Source: Candidatus Iainarchaeum sp.
GTDB taxonomy: Archaea; Iainarchaeota; Iainarchaeia; Iainarchaeales; UBA10219
Direction of reading: 5' to 3'
NCBI GenBank assembly: GCA_018304425.1
Contig: JAGVWE010000007.1
Location: forward strand, 1-64,000
DNA length: 64,000 nt
The position numbers and the translations under genes were made by a program. Positions 15,124 to 23,681 of the stretch are shown one piece after another (positions within the stretch are counted from its first letter, which is position 1; every line of letters begins with the position of its first letter). Under the pieces are notes generated by a model. It made no database searches and had not been told where the DNA came from. It was given only the letters and a program-made list of their open reading frames with translations.

Positions 15124-15828
15124 ATGCCCGAGGTTTCCGTCATCGTTCCAGCCCTCAACGAGGAGAAAAGGATTCGCGCCTGCCTCGAGAGCCTCCGCGC
15201 CCAGAAGTTCGGCGGCGACTTCGAGGTCGTCGTGGCGGACGGCAAGAGCGGGGACCACACCGCCGAGATTGCCGTCGGGCTGGCCGACCGCGTCGTGACC
15301 GAGGCGCGGCGGAGCGCGGCCTTCGAACGGCAAAAGGGGGCGCTTGCTGCGCGGGGAAAGGTCTTGGCGTTCACGGACGCGGACGCGGTTTGCCCCCGTG
15401 ACTGGCTGGAAAACCTGTGCAAGCCCTTTTCCGGGAAAGGGGTCGCGGCAACCTATGGCAACGTGTTCCTCTCCGAGGGCTCGCAGGCCGAAAAAGCGTT
15501 CGTGCGCGTGCTGGTGTCCTCGTATTTGGGGGCGAGTTCCCTGCTGGGCATGCCCATGCCCATCGGCTCGAACATGGCCGTTTCCAGGGAGGCCTTCAAC
15601 CGCGTGGGCGGCTTTGACACGAGGCTCGTGACCAGCGAAGACATTGATTTGGCTAAGCGCGTGCAAGCCATTGGCCGCGTGGTGTACGCGCCCGAGGCCG
15701 TGGTCCGCGTGTCCAACCGGCGGCTGCGGGCCTGGGGTTATGGGAAGTTCTTGTCCTACCACGTTTCCAACGCCTTCCGGTACCGCTTGCTGGGCCACGC
15801 CCACGCCGACTACGAGGTCGTGAGATAG
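15124..15828 (+). CDS. family 2 glycosyltransferase
   Basis: The 234-residue protein begins with the GT-A fold start VSVIVPALNEEKRIRACLES and continues to a diagnostic DxD region AFTDADAVCPRDWLENL (about 80-96), where nucleotide-sugar and metal bind. GSNMAVSREAFNRVGGFD (about 145-162) and TSEDIDLAKR (the ED acid motif) complete the family 2 signature. No membrane span is visible. The next gene, a family 4 glycosyltransferase, starts one base after the stop, so both probably work on the same surface glycan or glycolipid. Confidence 0.85.
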   Translation: MPEVSVIVPALNEEKRIRACLESLRAQKFGGDFEVVVADGKSGDHTAEIAVGLADRVVTEARRSAAFERQKGALAARGKVLAFTDADAVCPRDWLENLCKPFSGKGVAATYGNVFLSEGSQAEKAFVRVLVSSYLGASSLLGMPMPIGSNMAVSREAFNRVGGFDTRLVTSEDIDLAKRVQAIGRVVYAPEAVVRVSNRRLRAWGYGKFLSYHVSNAFRYRLLGHAHADYEVVR

Positions 15829-15829
15829 C

Positions 15830-16999
15830 ATGCGCATCGCGTTTTTTTCCGACACCTTCCAGCCGCAGACGAACGGCGTTGTAGTGTCGCTGTCCAACCT
15901 CGCGAGGGGCCTGGCCGGCCAAGGCCACGAGTGCCTGGTTTTCGCTCCCTGGCCCGGGCACGGCAAGCCCCTGGACTTGGATGAGCACGTGAAAGTCGAG
16001 TGGCTGGACTCCCTGCGGTTCCCGCCCTACCCCGAGTACCGCATGGTGTTCCCCGTGCAATTCAGGGTGCTGCCCTTGTTGCGGGAATTCAAGCCCGACC
16101 TCGTCCACGTGCACACGCCGTTCAGCGTGGGACTCATCGGGGCCAAGGCCGCACAGGTTTTGGGCAAGCCCCTGGTGGGAACCTATCACACCCTGATACC
16201 AGAATTCCGCATGTACTCGCCGGTTCCCTGGCTGTGGAAGCTCGGCTTCGTGCGCAGGCTTGCGTGGGCGTACACCAACTGGTTTTACGGCCAATGCGAC
16301 CTGGTTTCGACGCCGTCCGAGGCCATGAAGCGGGAGCTCGAGAGAAACGGGTTGAAGGCAGCCGCCTTGAAAGTGGTCTCCAACGGCATCGATTTGGGCC
16401 GGTTCAGGCGCGTGGAAAAGCCCATGAGTTTGTTCCCTGTCCAGGCCAGGGCCTTCAAGTTCGTTTACTTTGGCCGCGTGAGCTACGAGAAAAGCATTGA
16501 CGTCTTGTTGAAGGCTTTCGCGCGCCTCGTCAAGGCCAACCCGGGCAGGGAATTGCAGTTTGTCGTCGTGGGCAGCGGCCCGGCCGAAGCCGGTTTGAAG
16601 GCGTTGGCAGGCAGGCAAGGCGTCGGGGAAAGGGTCTTGTTCACGGGCCTGTTGAAGGACCAGGCCCTGTTGAACGTCTTGTCGGCATGCGATGCCTTTG
16701 TCACGGCGTCCACGATTGAAACCCAGGGCCTCACGGTCCTCGAAGCCATGGCCGTGGGGTTGCCGGTGCTTGCCGCAGACTATTTGGCGCTGCCGGAAGC
16801 CGTCAAGCACGACTACAATGGCCTGCTGTTCAAGCCTTTCAACGTGAGGGATGCAACCGAAAAAATGCAGTGGGTGCTGGACTCGCCGGAACTCCGGAAG
16901 AAGCTGGTGTCCAATGCAAGGGACTTCGTCCAACAACACGACTTTCAAAACGTGTTAGGCCAATGGGAAAAGATTTATGCGGGGCTGGCAGGCGTTTGA
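15830..16999 (+). CDS. family 4 glycosyltransferase (GT-B fold)
   Basis: The 389-residue enzyme opens with MRIAFFSDTFQPQTNGVVVS, typical of GT4 mannosyl- and glucosyltransferases acting on lipid acceptors. LVHVHTPFSVGLIGA (about 90-104) belongs to the acceptor domain. YFGRVSYEKSIDVLLKAF (about 213-230) starts the nucleotide-sugar domain, and ETQGLTVLEAMAVGLPVLA (about 296-314) holds the conserved E-x7-E motif. It probably builds glycolipid or glycan together with the adjacent family 2 enzyme. The last codons overlap the convergent vapC gene by 25 bases. Confidence 0.85.
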   Translation: MRIAFFSDTFQPQTNGVVVSLSNLARGLAGQGHECLVFAPWPGHGKPLDLDEHVKVEWLDSLRFPPYPEYRMVFPVQFRVLPLLREFKPDLVHVHTPFSVGLIGAKAAQVLGKPLVGTYHTLIPEFRMYSPVPWLWKLGFVRRLAWAYTNWFYGQCDLVSTPSEAMKRELERNGLKAAALKVVSNGIDLGRFRRVEKPMSLFPVQARAFKFVYFGRVSYEKSIDVLLKAFARLVKANPGRELQFVVVGSGPAEAGLKALAGRQGVGERVLFTGLLKDQALLNVLSACDAFVTASTIETQGLTVLEAMAVGLPVLAADYLALPEAVKHDYNGLLFKPFNVRDATEKMQWVLDSPELRKKLVSNARDFVQQHDFQNVLGQWEKIYAGLAGV

Positions 17000-17433
17000 G
17001 CGCCGGCTTTGAACGGGTTCACGACCTTGACCGGGCAATCCTTGAAGCCATTCGCGTCTTCCGTGAGCAGGGTGTAGACGCCGTTTTCCACCATGGTTTC
17101 CACGATGAGCGCATCCCACAAGGGAGTGCCGTGTTCGGCGGACCGCCTCATGGCCTTGGAGACCGTGGAAGCCGTGTAATTGATTTTTCGCCAGTTCTTG
17201 GCGACGATAAAGCCATTGACAGTGGCGCGTGCCTCCTCTTTGTTCATTTTGAATTGTGATTTGGAGCTGAGGATTGAAAAGAGTTCTGCCAGCACTTGGT
17301 TGGAAACGACCCCGTGTGCGAGGCCCGACATTACTTCTCCGACGATCTTTTTGGAGACCTCGTTTTTTTGGGGGTCAGTCGTGTCAAAGACGTAGGCGAG
17401 GACATTGGTGTCGACGAAGAACTCACCGTTCAT
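16975..17433 (-). CDS. vapC: VapC-type PIN-domain toxin
   Basis: From the ATG at 17433 the protein (152 residues) shows the PIN ribonuclease quartet: FFVDTNVLAYVFD (Asp), VLAELFSIL (Glu), TPLWDALIVETM (Asp) and TEDANGFKD (Asp). The in-frame start at 17469 is internal to the antitoxin and unlikely. Related enzymes cut tRNA or rRNA. Its start overlaps the end of the antitoxin gene by 11 bases, the usual VapBC order. The 3' end runs 25 bases into the convergent glycosyltransferase gene. Confidence 0.8.
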   Translation of the reverse strand: MNGEFFVDTNVLAYVFDTTDPQKNEVSKKIVGEVMSGLAHGVVSNQVLAELFSILSSKSQFKMNKEEARATVNGFIVAKNWRKINYTASTVSKAMRRSAEHGTPLWDALIVETMVENGVYTLLTEDANGFKDCPVKVVNPFKAGAQTPASPA

Positions 17434-17659
17434 GGAGTTCAGCTCGCGTTTTATATAGGCGCTTGCCAAGATAGAATCCCCGCTCCATCAATTCCAGCAT
17501 TTTGGCCACATCACTATTGCCTTCCTGTTCGCTCCAGGTCTCCAACGCTTCAGTCGCAGCCTTGCCCAGGCTGCCCTTGCCACGGCCGAACTTCAGCGCG
17601 ACGGCCTTCCGGAACTTTTCTTCCGTCTCCTTCGGGAGGTTGAGCGTGATGGTGCCCAT
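17423..17659 (-). CDS. vapB: VapB-type antitoxin
   Basis: The start at 17659 gives a 78-residue protein, MGTITLNLPKETEEKFRKAV, whose first 40 residues have the ribbon-helix-helix pattern for DNA binding and dimerisation. The rest (LMERGFYLGKRLYKTRAELH) is the tail expected to wrap the toxin. A perfect 12-bp inverted repeat begins two bases upstream of the start. It overlaps vapC by 11 bases. Longer upstream starts run through the operator and are rejected. Confidence 0.75.
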   Translation of the reverse strand: MGTITLNLPKETEEKFRKAVALKFGRGKGSLGKAATEALETWSEQEGNSDVAKMLELMERGFYLGKRLYKTRAELHER

Positions 17660-17660
17660 G

Positions 17661-17698
17661 CCAATACATTTAGATAAACTAACATTTAAATGTATTGG
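17661..17698 (-). promoter_or_regulatory. vapBC operator, perfect inverted repeat
   Basis: The arms CCAATACATTTA (17661-17672) and TAAATGTATTGG (17687-17698) are perfect 12-bp complements separated by 14 bp. The repeat lies immediately before the antitoxin start and includes the likely TATA region (ACATTTAAATG). Binding by VapB or the VapBC complex here would shut off the operon. Confidence 0.65.
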
Positions 17699-17810
17699 AT
17701 TGCGTTTAGTTTGCCTGGCGATTGCATCCATTAATACGTTGATTGACGAAATTCTTATATTTCCCTCTCGTTGAGGAACCCATTTATTTGCCGCCCTCCA
17801 AGTAATCGGT

Positions 17811-18080
17811 ATGCAGTTGAGGTTTTGCGAATTCCATTCCGGGAACGCCCAGGGGGCGGACTTCGAGGCTTTCCTGCATTTCTCCCGCAAACTGGATAAA
17901 GGGGAAGCAGACGGCGCGATCAACGTAAGCTACCGTCGCCTGCGCCCCCATGAAATCCTCCGCCGATTGCGCGCTCAGGGGTTGACCGCCCGGCAACTCG
18001 CCGCCACGCGGGCCCGTTTGCGTGAAAAATTTGAGTCATGGAAGCGCAGACCCAACCGGCATTCACCAAAGCCCAAGTGA
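17811..18080 (+). CDS. small Arg-rich hypothetical protein
   Basis: The 89-residue protein begins MQLRFCEFHSGNAQGADFEAF and ends in a strongly basic helix (RLRAQGLTARQLAATRARLR, then WKRRPNRHSPKPK). The TATA-like CATTTATTTG about 25-30 bp upstream (17779-17788) supports a leaderless start. The basic helical C-terminus suggests binding to RNA or DNA, but no family is recognised. The DNA glycosylase gene begins five bases after its stop if the downstream start at 18086 is used. Confidence 0.5.
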   Translation: MQLRFCEFHSGNAQGADFEAFLHFSRKLDKGEADGAINVSYRRLRPHEILRRLRAQGLTARQLAATRARLREKFESWKRRPNRHSPKPK

Positions 18081-18085
18081 AACCC

Positions 18086-18730
18086 ATGCATCCCCGCGAC
18101 CTCTTCGACCGCCTCTTCGCCGCCTATGGCCCCCAGCACTGGTGGCCGGCCAAAACCAGGTTCGAGGTCTGCGTGGGCGCGATTTTGACGCAGAACACGG
18201 CGTGGTCGAACGTCGAGAAGGCCATCGCAAACCTACGCCGCGAGAAGCTGTTGACGCTCAAGGCCCTGGCGGCCGCCGACAAACGGGAACTCGCGCGCTG
18301 CATCCAGCCGGCCGGTTACTTCAACCAGAAAGCCGGTTACCTGAAGAACTTCTGCCGGCACGTCGTCGGAGAGCACGGCACGCTCGCGGCCTTCTTCCGC
18401 CCCCCGCTTCCCGTCCTGCGCCGCGAGCTCCTGGCCGTCAAAGGCATTGGGCCGGAAACCGCTGACTCGATTCTGCTCTATGCGGCGGGCAAGCCTTCTT
18501 TCGTCATCGACGCCTACACCCAGCGCATCGTGCACCGTTTGGGGTTGTCGGAAGAGGAAAGCTACGCTGGCCTTAAGCAATTCTTCGAGTCAAGGCTTCC
18601 CGTCGACGAACGCCGGTTCAACGAATTCCACGCCTTGTTCGTCGAGCACGCGAAGCGGGTTTGTTTGAAGGCAGCGCCCTGGTGTGGCGAGTGTTGTTTG
18701 GCGAAAGAATGCCGTAAAATAGGGGTATAG
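18086..18730 (+). CDS. endonuclease III-related DNA glycosylase (HhH-GPD, 4Fe-4S)
   Basis: The protein (214 residues from 18086; a start at 18038 would add 16) has the helix-hairpin-helix GPD core. ILTQNTAWSNVEKAI (about 32-46) is the substrate pocket, VKGIGPETADSILLYA (about 119-134) the hairpin, and FVIDAYTQRI the catalytic Asp strand. The C-terminal CLKAAPWCGECCLAKEC has the C-x6-C-x2-C-x5-C spacing of the endonuclease III iron-sulfur cluster. The Lys that makes true endonuclease III a lyase is replaced by Glu (GIGPETA), as in MagIII-type 3-methyladenine glycosylases. It probably removes alkylated or damaged bases without strong strand cleavage. Confidence 0.8.
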   Translation: MHPRDLFDRLFAAYGPQHWWPAKTRFEVCVGAILTQNTAWSNVEKAIANLRREKLLTLKALAAADKRELARCIQPAGYFNQKAGYLKNFCRHVVGEHGTLAAFFRPPLPVLRRELLAVKGIGPETADSILLYAAGKPSFVIDAYTQRIVHRLGLSEEESYAGLKQFFESRLPVDERRFNEFHALFVEHAKRVCLKAAPWCGECCLAKECRKIGV

Positions 18731-18772
18731 GTTTAAAATGGAGTTAGGGGGTTAGCTAATACGAGTGGGGTT

Positions 18773-20083
18773 ATGAAGGAAAGGGTTCATAGCACGCAAT
18801 TAAAGCAGTTTATTGGCAAAACAGCGGTTGCCGCCGGCTGGGTGCAGGACATCCGCTTGATGGGGGGCCTCAAGTTCCTGGTCGTCAAGGACCGGGAGGG
18901 CTTCTTCCAGATTACGTTGCCCAAGAAAGCGGTTTCCGCCGAAATCTTCGCGGTTCCCGACAAGCTGACGAAGGAGTCGGTTGTGCGGGTGGAAGGAGAA
19001 GTCAAGGCCGCGGTCCAGGCGGCCGGCGGCTATGAAATCATTCCCGCGCGCCTGGAAGTGGTTTCCCTGGCCGGAGCTCCCACGCCCCTCGATACCTCGG
19101 GCAAGATAGAGTCCGGCTTGGACGCGCGCCTGGACTACCGTTTCCTCGACCTGCGCAACCACAAGAGCATTGCCTTGTTCAAGTTGCGCGCGAAGATGCT
19201 GAAGTACGTCATCGACTACTTCGAACAACAGGGGTTCATCGGCATCAACACCCCGAAGCTGACCTCGGCCGGCGTGGAGTCGGGCGCGGAATTGTTCGAA
19301 GTCAACTACTTCGGCCGGAAAGCCTGCCTCGCGCAGTCGCCGCAAATCTACAAGCAGATGATGGTGTGCGCGGGCTTCGAGAAAGTCTACGAAATCGGCG
19401 CGGTCTACCGCGCGGAAAAGTCGCAGACGACCCGGCACCTCACGGAATTCACGGGCATCGACTTCGAGATGGGATTCATTGACTCGTTCCACGACCCCAT
19501 GGACGTCATCGAAGGCATGTTCAGGCACGTGATAGCGGAGTTGAACAAGAATTGCGCAAAGGAGCTTGCCTTGTTCAACCGCAAGCCGGTTGTGCCGAAG
19601 AAAATCCCGCGGCTGTCGTTGGACGAGGCAAAGAAGCTGCTGGCCGCGCAGGGGAAGAAGATTCCGGACGGCGAGGACCTCGACCCGGAAGGCGAGCGCC
19701 TCATCGCGAAAATCGTCAAGGAAAAGTTTGGCGAGGAATTCGTTTTCCTCACCCATTACCCGTGGGGCAAGCGGCCGTTCTACCACATGCGGCCCGTGGA
19801 TGACCCGAAGGTCACGCTGTCCTTTGACCTCGTCTGGAACGGCATCGAGGTAAGCACGGGCGCGCAGCGCGAACACCGCTATGAGGTCTTGAAGGCGCAG
19901 GCCAAGGAGAAGGGCCTGGACCTGGACGCCATGAAGGACTATGCTAACCTGTTCAAGTACGGGGCGCCCCCCCACGGGGGAGCGGGCCTGGGCCTGGACC
20001 GGTTCGTGGAATGCCTCCTGGAACTGGACAACATCCGGGAGGGAATCCTGTTGCCGCGTGACCCGATCCGGCTCACGCCCTGA
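18773..20083 (+). CDS. aspS: aspartyl-tRNA synthetase, archaeal type
   Basis: The class II synthetase (436 residues, usual archaeal length) starts with an OB-fold anticodon domain (residues 1-105; GWVQDIRLMGGLKFLVVKDR). The catalytic core includes ESGAELFEVNYFGRKACLAQ (motif 1 region), YRAEKSQTTRHLTEF (motif 2, about 218-232) and GAGLGLDRFVECLL (motif 3, about 404-417). It charges tRNA-Asp. A separate asparaginyl-tRNA synthetase gene follows after 12 bases, so charging of tRNA-Asn by this enzyme is not required, and no GatCAB genes are seen here. Confidence 0.93.
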   Translation: MKERVHSTQLKQFIGKTAVAAGWVQDIRLMGGLKFLVVKDREGFFQITLPKKAVSAEIFAVPDKLTKESVVRVEGEVKAAVQAAGGYEIIPARLEVVSLAGAPTPLDTSGKIESGLDARLDYRFLDLRNHKSIALFKLRAKMLKYVIDYFEQQGFIGINTPKLTSAGVESGAELFEVNYFGRKACLAQSPQIYKQMMVCAGFEKVYEIGAVYRAEKSQTTRHLTEFTGIDFEMGFIDSFHDPMDVIEGMFRHVIAELNKNCAKELALFNRKPVVPKKIPRLSLDEAKKLLAAQGKKIPDGEDLDPEGERLIAKIVKEKFGEEFVFLTHYPWGKRPFYHMRPVDDPKVTLSFDLVWNGIEVSTGAQREHRYEVLKAQAKEKGLDLDAMKDYANLFKYGAPPHGGAGLGLDRFVECLLELDNIREGILLPRDPIRLTP

Positions 20084-20095
20084 ACGAGGAAAACC

Positions 20096-21430
20096 ATGCC
20101 ACAAATCAAGCCAGAAAACCTTTCCACGCGCCTGGATGACCCGTCTTTTACGCCCGTGGCCCGCGTGCTGGCAGCCGGGAAGGGCCGGTTCAAGGTCAGG
20201 GGCTGGATCAAGCGCAAGCGCGACCAGAAGGGGAAAATCTTCTTCGTGTTCCGCGACGCCTCCGGGGAGATGCAGGTCGTGGTCGACGAGGCCAGGGTGT
20301 CCAAGGAAGACTATGGCTTGGCGGGCAAGCTCCAGATGGAGTCCAGCGTCTTCTTCGAAGGCGAGGCCAGGGCCGATGAGCGCGCGCCGGGCGGAGCCGA
20401 ATTGCACGTTTCAAGCGTTACGCCGGTCTGGGTGGGCAAGGAGTTTCCCATCCAGAAGGACTTGAGCGAGGACTTCCTCTTGGACGTCAGGCACCTGTGG
20501 CTGCGGAGCGGCCGAATGGGCGCCGCGTTGAGGGTGCGGGCCGGCGTGCACCAGGCCTTCCGGGACTTCATGGCCGCGAAGGGCTACCGGGAAATCCACA
20601 ACCCCTCCTTTGTCTCGGGCGCGGTGGAGGGCGGCTCGACCTTGTTCGAGGTACCCTACTTCGGCAAAAAAGTCTTCTTGACTCAATCAGGCCAGTTCTA
20701 CAACGAGGCCTACGTCTTCGGTTTGGAACGGATTTGGGGCATCGCGCCCAGCTTCCGCGCCGAGAAGTCGAGGACGCGGCGGCACTTGACCGAGTTCTGG
20801 CACGCGGAAATGGAGGCGGCCTGGATGCAGTTGCCGGAACTCATCGACTTCTGCCAGGAAATGGTTGTTTCCATCGCGCAGGATGCCCGGGAAAAGTTTC
20901 CCAACGAGTTGAAGCTGTTGGGCCGCGACCCCAATGACTTGAAGAGAGTCGACAAGCCCTTTGAGCGCTTTACTTACCGGAAAATCTTGGAAGCAGCGAA
21001 AGAGAAGTTCCCGGACTTGCGGTTCGGCTCGGACCTGGGCGAGGCCGAGGAACGCGAGATAACCAAGGACTTCACGAAGCCGATTGTGGTGACGCATTAC
21101 CCGGCCAGCCTCAAGCCCTTCTATCACCGCCCCAACCCGGCGGACGAGGAGACCGTGTTGTGCTGTGACTTCCTGGCCCCCGAAGGCTATGGGGAAATCA
21201 TTGGCGGAGGGGAAAGGTGTTGGACGCTGGACGAGGTCGTGGGCCGCATGAAGGCGGAAAAGCTCGACCCAAAGGCCTACGAGTGGTACTTGGACCTCCG
21301 AAGGTATGGGGCCGTGCCGCACTCGGGGTTCGGCCTGGGCCTTGAAAGGCTGACGACCTGGCTCTGCAAGCTCCCCCACATCCGGGAAGTCATCGGGTTC
21401 CCACGGACCATGAACCGGTTCTATCCGTGA
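20096..21430 (+). CDS. asnS: asparaginyl-tRNA synthetase
   Basis: The 444-residue class II enzyme has an N-terminal OB fold (GWIKRKRDQKGKIFFVFRDA) and a catalytic core with FRAEKSRTRRHLTEFWHAEME (motif 2, about 222-242). HYPASLKPFYHRPN, ILGGGER-like EIIGGGERCW and GFGLGLERLTTWLCKL follow (motif 3, about 417-432), and it ends FPRTMNRFYP. These endings separate AsnRS from AspRS. It forms an operon with aspS. Together with GatDE and tRNA-Gln in this window, it suggests direct Asn-tRNA but indirect Gln-tRNA formation. Confidence 0.93.
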   Translation: MPQIKPENLSTRLDDPSFTPVARVLAAGKGRFKVRGWIKRKRDQKGKIFFVFRDASGEMQVVVDEARVSKEDYGLAGKLQMESSVFFEGEARADERAPGGAELHVSSVTPVWVGKEFPIQKDLSEDFLLDVRHLWLRSGRMGAALRVRAGVHQAFRDFMAAKGYREIHNPSFVSGAVEGGSTLFEVPYFGKKVFLTQSGQFYNEAYVFGLERIWGIAPSFRAEKSRTRRHLTEFWHAEMEAAWMQLPELIDFCQEMVVSIAQDAREKFPNELKLLGRDPNDLKRVDKPFERFTYRKILEAAKEKFPDLRFGSDLGEAEEREITKDFTKPIVVTHYPASLKPFYHRPNPADEETVLCCDFLAPEGYGEIIGGGERCWTLDEVVGRMKAEKLDPKAYEWYLDLRRYGAVPHSGFGLGLERLTTWLCKLPHIREVIGFPRTMNRFYP

Positions 21431-21478
21431 GGCCGGGAGCCAGAGCGGGTTAAAAATTGGTTGCCGCTGGGTGGTGGC

Positions 21479-22258
21479 ATGAACGCGGACTTCCTGCACG
21501 TCGCCAAAAAGGCCGCGCTGGCCGGCGCCAAGGCCATTCAGCGCGTGCAGGCAAATGGTTTCCGCGTGCGTTACAAGGCGGCGCGGAACCTCTTGACGGA
21601 AGCCGACCTGGCATCGCAGGCCGCCGTCCAACGCGTGCTGTCCAAGGCCTTTCCCGACCACAATTTGTTGATGGAGGAGAACCTGGATCTTCGACAGGGC
21701 TCCGAGTACACTTGGCTGGTGGATCCCCTGGATGGAACGACCAATTTCGCGCACGGTTTTCCCATGTACGCCGTGTCCATCGGCTTGGCCCGGGGAAAAG
21801 AGCCGTTGGTGGGCGTGGTCTACCACGTGCCCGCCAAGGAATGGTTCGTGGCCGTGAAAGGCAGGGGAGCCTACTTGAACGGCGAACGGATTCATGTTTC
21901 GCGCGTGAAGCGCCTGGAACGGGCCCTGGTCGCCACCGGTTTCCCCTACAAGGACCCCGGAGTCGCCAGGCAAACCGTTCACGACATCGGCCGGTTGTGG
22001 AAAAAAGTCGAGGGCATCCGCCGGGCGGGTGCGGCAGCCCTGGACCTCTGCTTTGTGGCGTGTGGTCGCCTGGACGCTTTCTGGGAGCACCGGCTTTCCC
22101 CCTGGGATTTGGCCGCAGGCCAGCTGGTCTTGCGGGAGGCAGGGGGAAAGGCAACCGACTTCAGGGGGCGGCCCGTGGACGCGTTCGCGGACTGCGTGGT
22201 GGCTTCGAACAAGGCCATTCACCTGCCGTTGTTGAAGGCATTGGGGGGAAGGAAGTGA
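21479..22258 (+). CDS. inositol monophosphatase family phosphatase
   Basis: The protein (259 residues from 21479) has the lithium-sensitive phosphatase motifs. LMEENLD (about 58-64) carries the metal-binding Glu, VDPLDGTTNFAHGFP (about 75-89) is the core D-P-L-D-G-T motif, and SPWDLAAGQLVLREAGG (about 203-219) gives the final Asp. The substrate could be inositol phosphate, fructose bisphosphate or NADP, because archaeal members often act on several. An upstream ATG at 21461 is possible but adds only six residues. The MBL gene overlaps its stop by four bases. Confidence 0.85.
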   Translation: MNADFLHVAKKAALAGAKAIQRVQANGFRVRYKAARNLLTEADLASQAAVQRVLSKAFPDHNLLMEENLDLRQGSEYTWLVDPLDGTTNFAHGFPMYAVSIGLARGKEPLVGVVYHVPAKEWFVAVKGRGAYLNGERIHVSRVKRLERALVATGFPYKDPGVARQTVHDIGRLWKKVEGIRRAGAAALDLCFVACGRLDAFWEHRLSPWDLAAGQLVLREAGGKATDFRGRPVDAFADCVVASNKAIHLPLLKALGGRK

Positions 22259-22998
22259 AGCTGACCGTGCTGGGCTCTGGGGTCCTCGTCCCCCAGGCAG
22301 GGCACGCGCCGTCCTGTTACTTCCTGGAGGCGGGCGGCAAGCGCTTGTTGTTTGACGCGGGTTCGGGGAGCTTGCAGCAGCTGGTGCGTGCGGGCCTCGA
22401 CTACCGGAAAATCGACGCGTTTTTTTTCTCGCACCTGCACCCCGACCACGTCCACGAGTTGCCCATGTTTTTCGTGGCGGCTGGCCTGGACAAGGCGAAC
22501 AAGGCCAAGCGGTTCACGGTGTTCGGTCCGAAGGGCATCAAACGGTTTTTTGCAAAATGCCTCGACTTGTATCCGTTCATGAAACGGTTGCCGGTGAAGA
22601 CGCGGTTCAGGGAATTGGCGGACACGAGCCTGAGGTTGGGCGGCGTCAAGGTGCGGTCCGCAATCGTCCAGCACACCGTGGGCGCGTTGGCGTACCGCGT
22701 GGAGGCCGGGAAGAAGTCGTTCGTTTTTTCCGGGGACTCGGAGGACTGCCTGGCCCTGCGCAAGCTGTGCTGGAAAGCCGACCTGGCCATGCTCGAGTGC
22801 TCGAGCCCGCGCAAGCCGTTTTCGGGGCACCTAACGGCCCTCGATTGCGGGGCCCTTGCCTCGGCGTGCGGCGTGAAGCACCTGGTGTTGTCGCATCTTT
22901 ATCCGGCGAGCGTGAAGGCAAACGTGAAGGGGCTGGCGGGAAAACGGTTTAAGGGAAAAATAAGGGTGGCCCGCGACTTTTCCGTCATCCCTTTTTAG
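22255..22998 (+). CDS. MBL-fold hydrolase, RNase Z-like
   Basis: Translation probably starts at a GTG (22255) overlapping the upstream stop, behind GGGGGGAAGGAA. The 247-residue product begins KLTVLGSGVLVPQAGHAPS and has the zinc motif SHLHPDHVHEL (about 60-70). QHTVGALAYRVEAG with its His (about 141-154), FSGDSEDC (about 159-166) and a final HLVLSHLYP (about 215-223) follow. This is the layout of RNase Z and related phosphodiesterases. The typical RNase Z flexible arm is short, so a general MBL phosphodiesterase is the safer call. It overlaps the convergent methyltransferase gene by 14 bases. Confidence 0.75.
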   Translation: MKLTVLGSGVLVPQAGHAPSCYFLEAGGKRLLFDAGSGSLQQLVRAGLDYRKIDAFFFSHLHPDHVHELPMFFVAAGLDKANKAKRFTVFGPKGIKRFFAKCLDLYPFMKRLPVKTRFRELADTSLRLGGVKVRSAIVQHTVGALAYRVEAGKKSFVFSGDSEDCLALRKLCWKADLAMLECSSPRKPFSGHLTALDCGALASACGVKHLVLSHLYPASVKANVKGLAGKRFKGKIRVARDFSVIPF

Positions 22999-23677
22999 CG
23001 ATGGCCAGGTAACCAATGGAGGCCTTGTCGTTGTAGAACCAGGCGTCCAGGGTCTTGCCGAGGACGTTCAGGAACGGGAATGCGAGGAACCACATCACGC
23101 GTTTCGTGAACCAGTTTTCCCAGGGCCTGCGGCCGAATACGGCGTGCTTTGCCAGGAGGGCCAGGATCTGGAAGTAGCATTGGATGAAGCCCCCCAGCGG
23201 CCGGACTTCCACGCTTGAAAAGCCCGCGAACAGCCGTTGAAAGCCGTGGGGCATGAACCGCCACTTGGGGTTGGGCGGGTCGAACAAGGGGTAGGTGCCG
23301 GGCGCGGAAACGAAGGCGACCCCGTTTTTTTTGAGGACGCGGTGCATTTCCCGGGCCGCGTGGAACGGGTCGTCAAAGTATTGGAGGACCTGCGTGCACA
23401 GGACAACGTCAAAGGAGGCCGGTTTGAAGGGCAGGCTTTCCCCGCGTCCGCGGACGTCCGGCAAACCGTTCTCGCCTGGCTCCAAGCCGATGACTTTCCT
23501 TGCCTTGCCTTCGAAGAAGGGCTGGTACTTTTTCCAGCCACAGCCAATGTCGAGCACGAGCAGATTCCGGCCTTTCACGTGTCCTTCAACGGCTTTGCGG
23601 AGTTCCCAGTAGAGGGTCCCGAGTTCGAGGAAGAGGTAGTGCCGTATGCCGGGGTTGACCACGATTTCCTCGGACAT
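22985..23677 (-). CDS. class I SAM-dependent methyltransferase
   Basis: The start at 23677 (MSEEIVVNPGIRHYLFLELG) gives 230 residues. A Met 13 residues upstream reads into the neighbouring gene and is rejected. LLVLDIGCGWKKYQPFF (about 38-54) is the SAM-binding glycine motif, and FDVVLCTQVLQYFDDPFHAA (about 87-106) supplies motif IV. The C-terminal third is hydrophobic and basic (MWFLAFPFLNVLGK), suggesting a lipid or membrane-bound substrate such as a sugar lipid or quinone. It lies in one run with two membrane-protein genes. Confidence 0.8.
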   Translation of the reverse strand: MSEEIVVNPGIRHYLFLELGTLYWELRKAVEGHVKGRNLLVLDIGCGWKKYQPFFEGKARKVIGLEPGENGLPDVRGRGESLPFKPASFDVVLCTQVLQYFDDPFHAAREMHRVLKKNGVAFVSAPGTYPLFDPPNPKWRFMPHGFQRLFAGFSSVEVRPLGGFIQCYFQILALLAKHAVFGRRPWENWFTKRVMWFLAFPFLNVLGKTLDAWFYNDKASIGYLAIAKKG

Positions 23678-23681
23678 GGTT

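Noticed and set aside
15653..16948. Long minus-strand frame opposite the glycosyltransferases
   Set aside because: Its product is rich in His, Gln and Arg without motifs, while the plus strand encodes complete GT2 and GT4 enzymes.
21457..22254. Frame joining upstream sequence to the MBL hydrolase as one 513-codon protein
   Set aside because: The first 266 codons are antiphase to the inositol-phosphatase-type gene. A GTG with a ribosome-binding site at 22255 starts the true gene.
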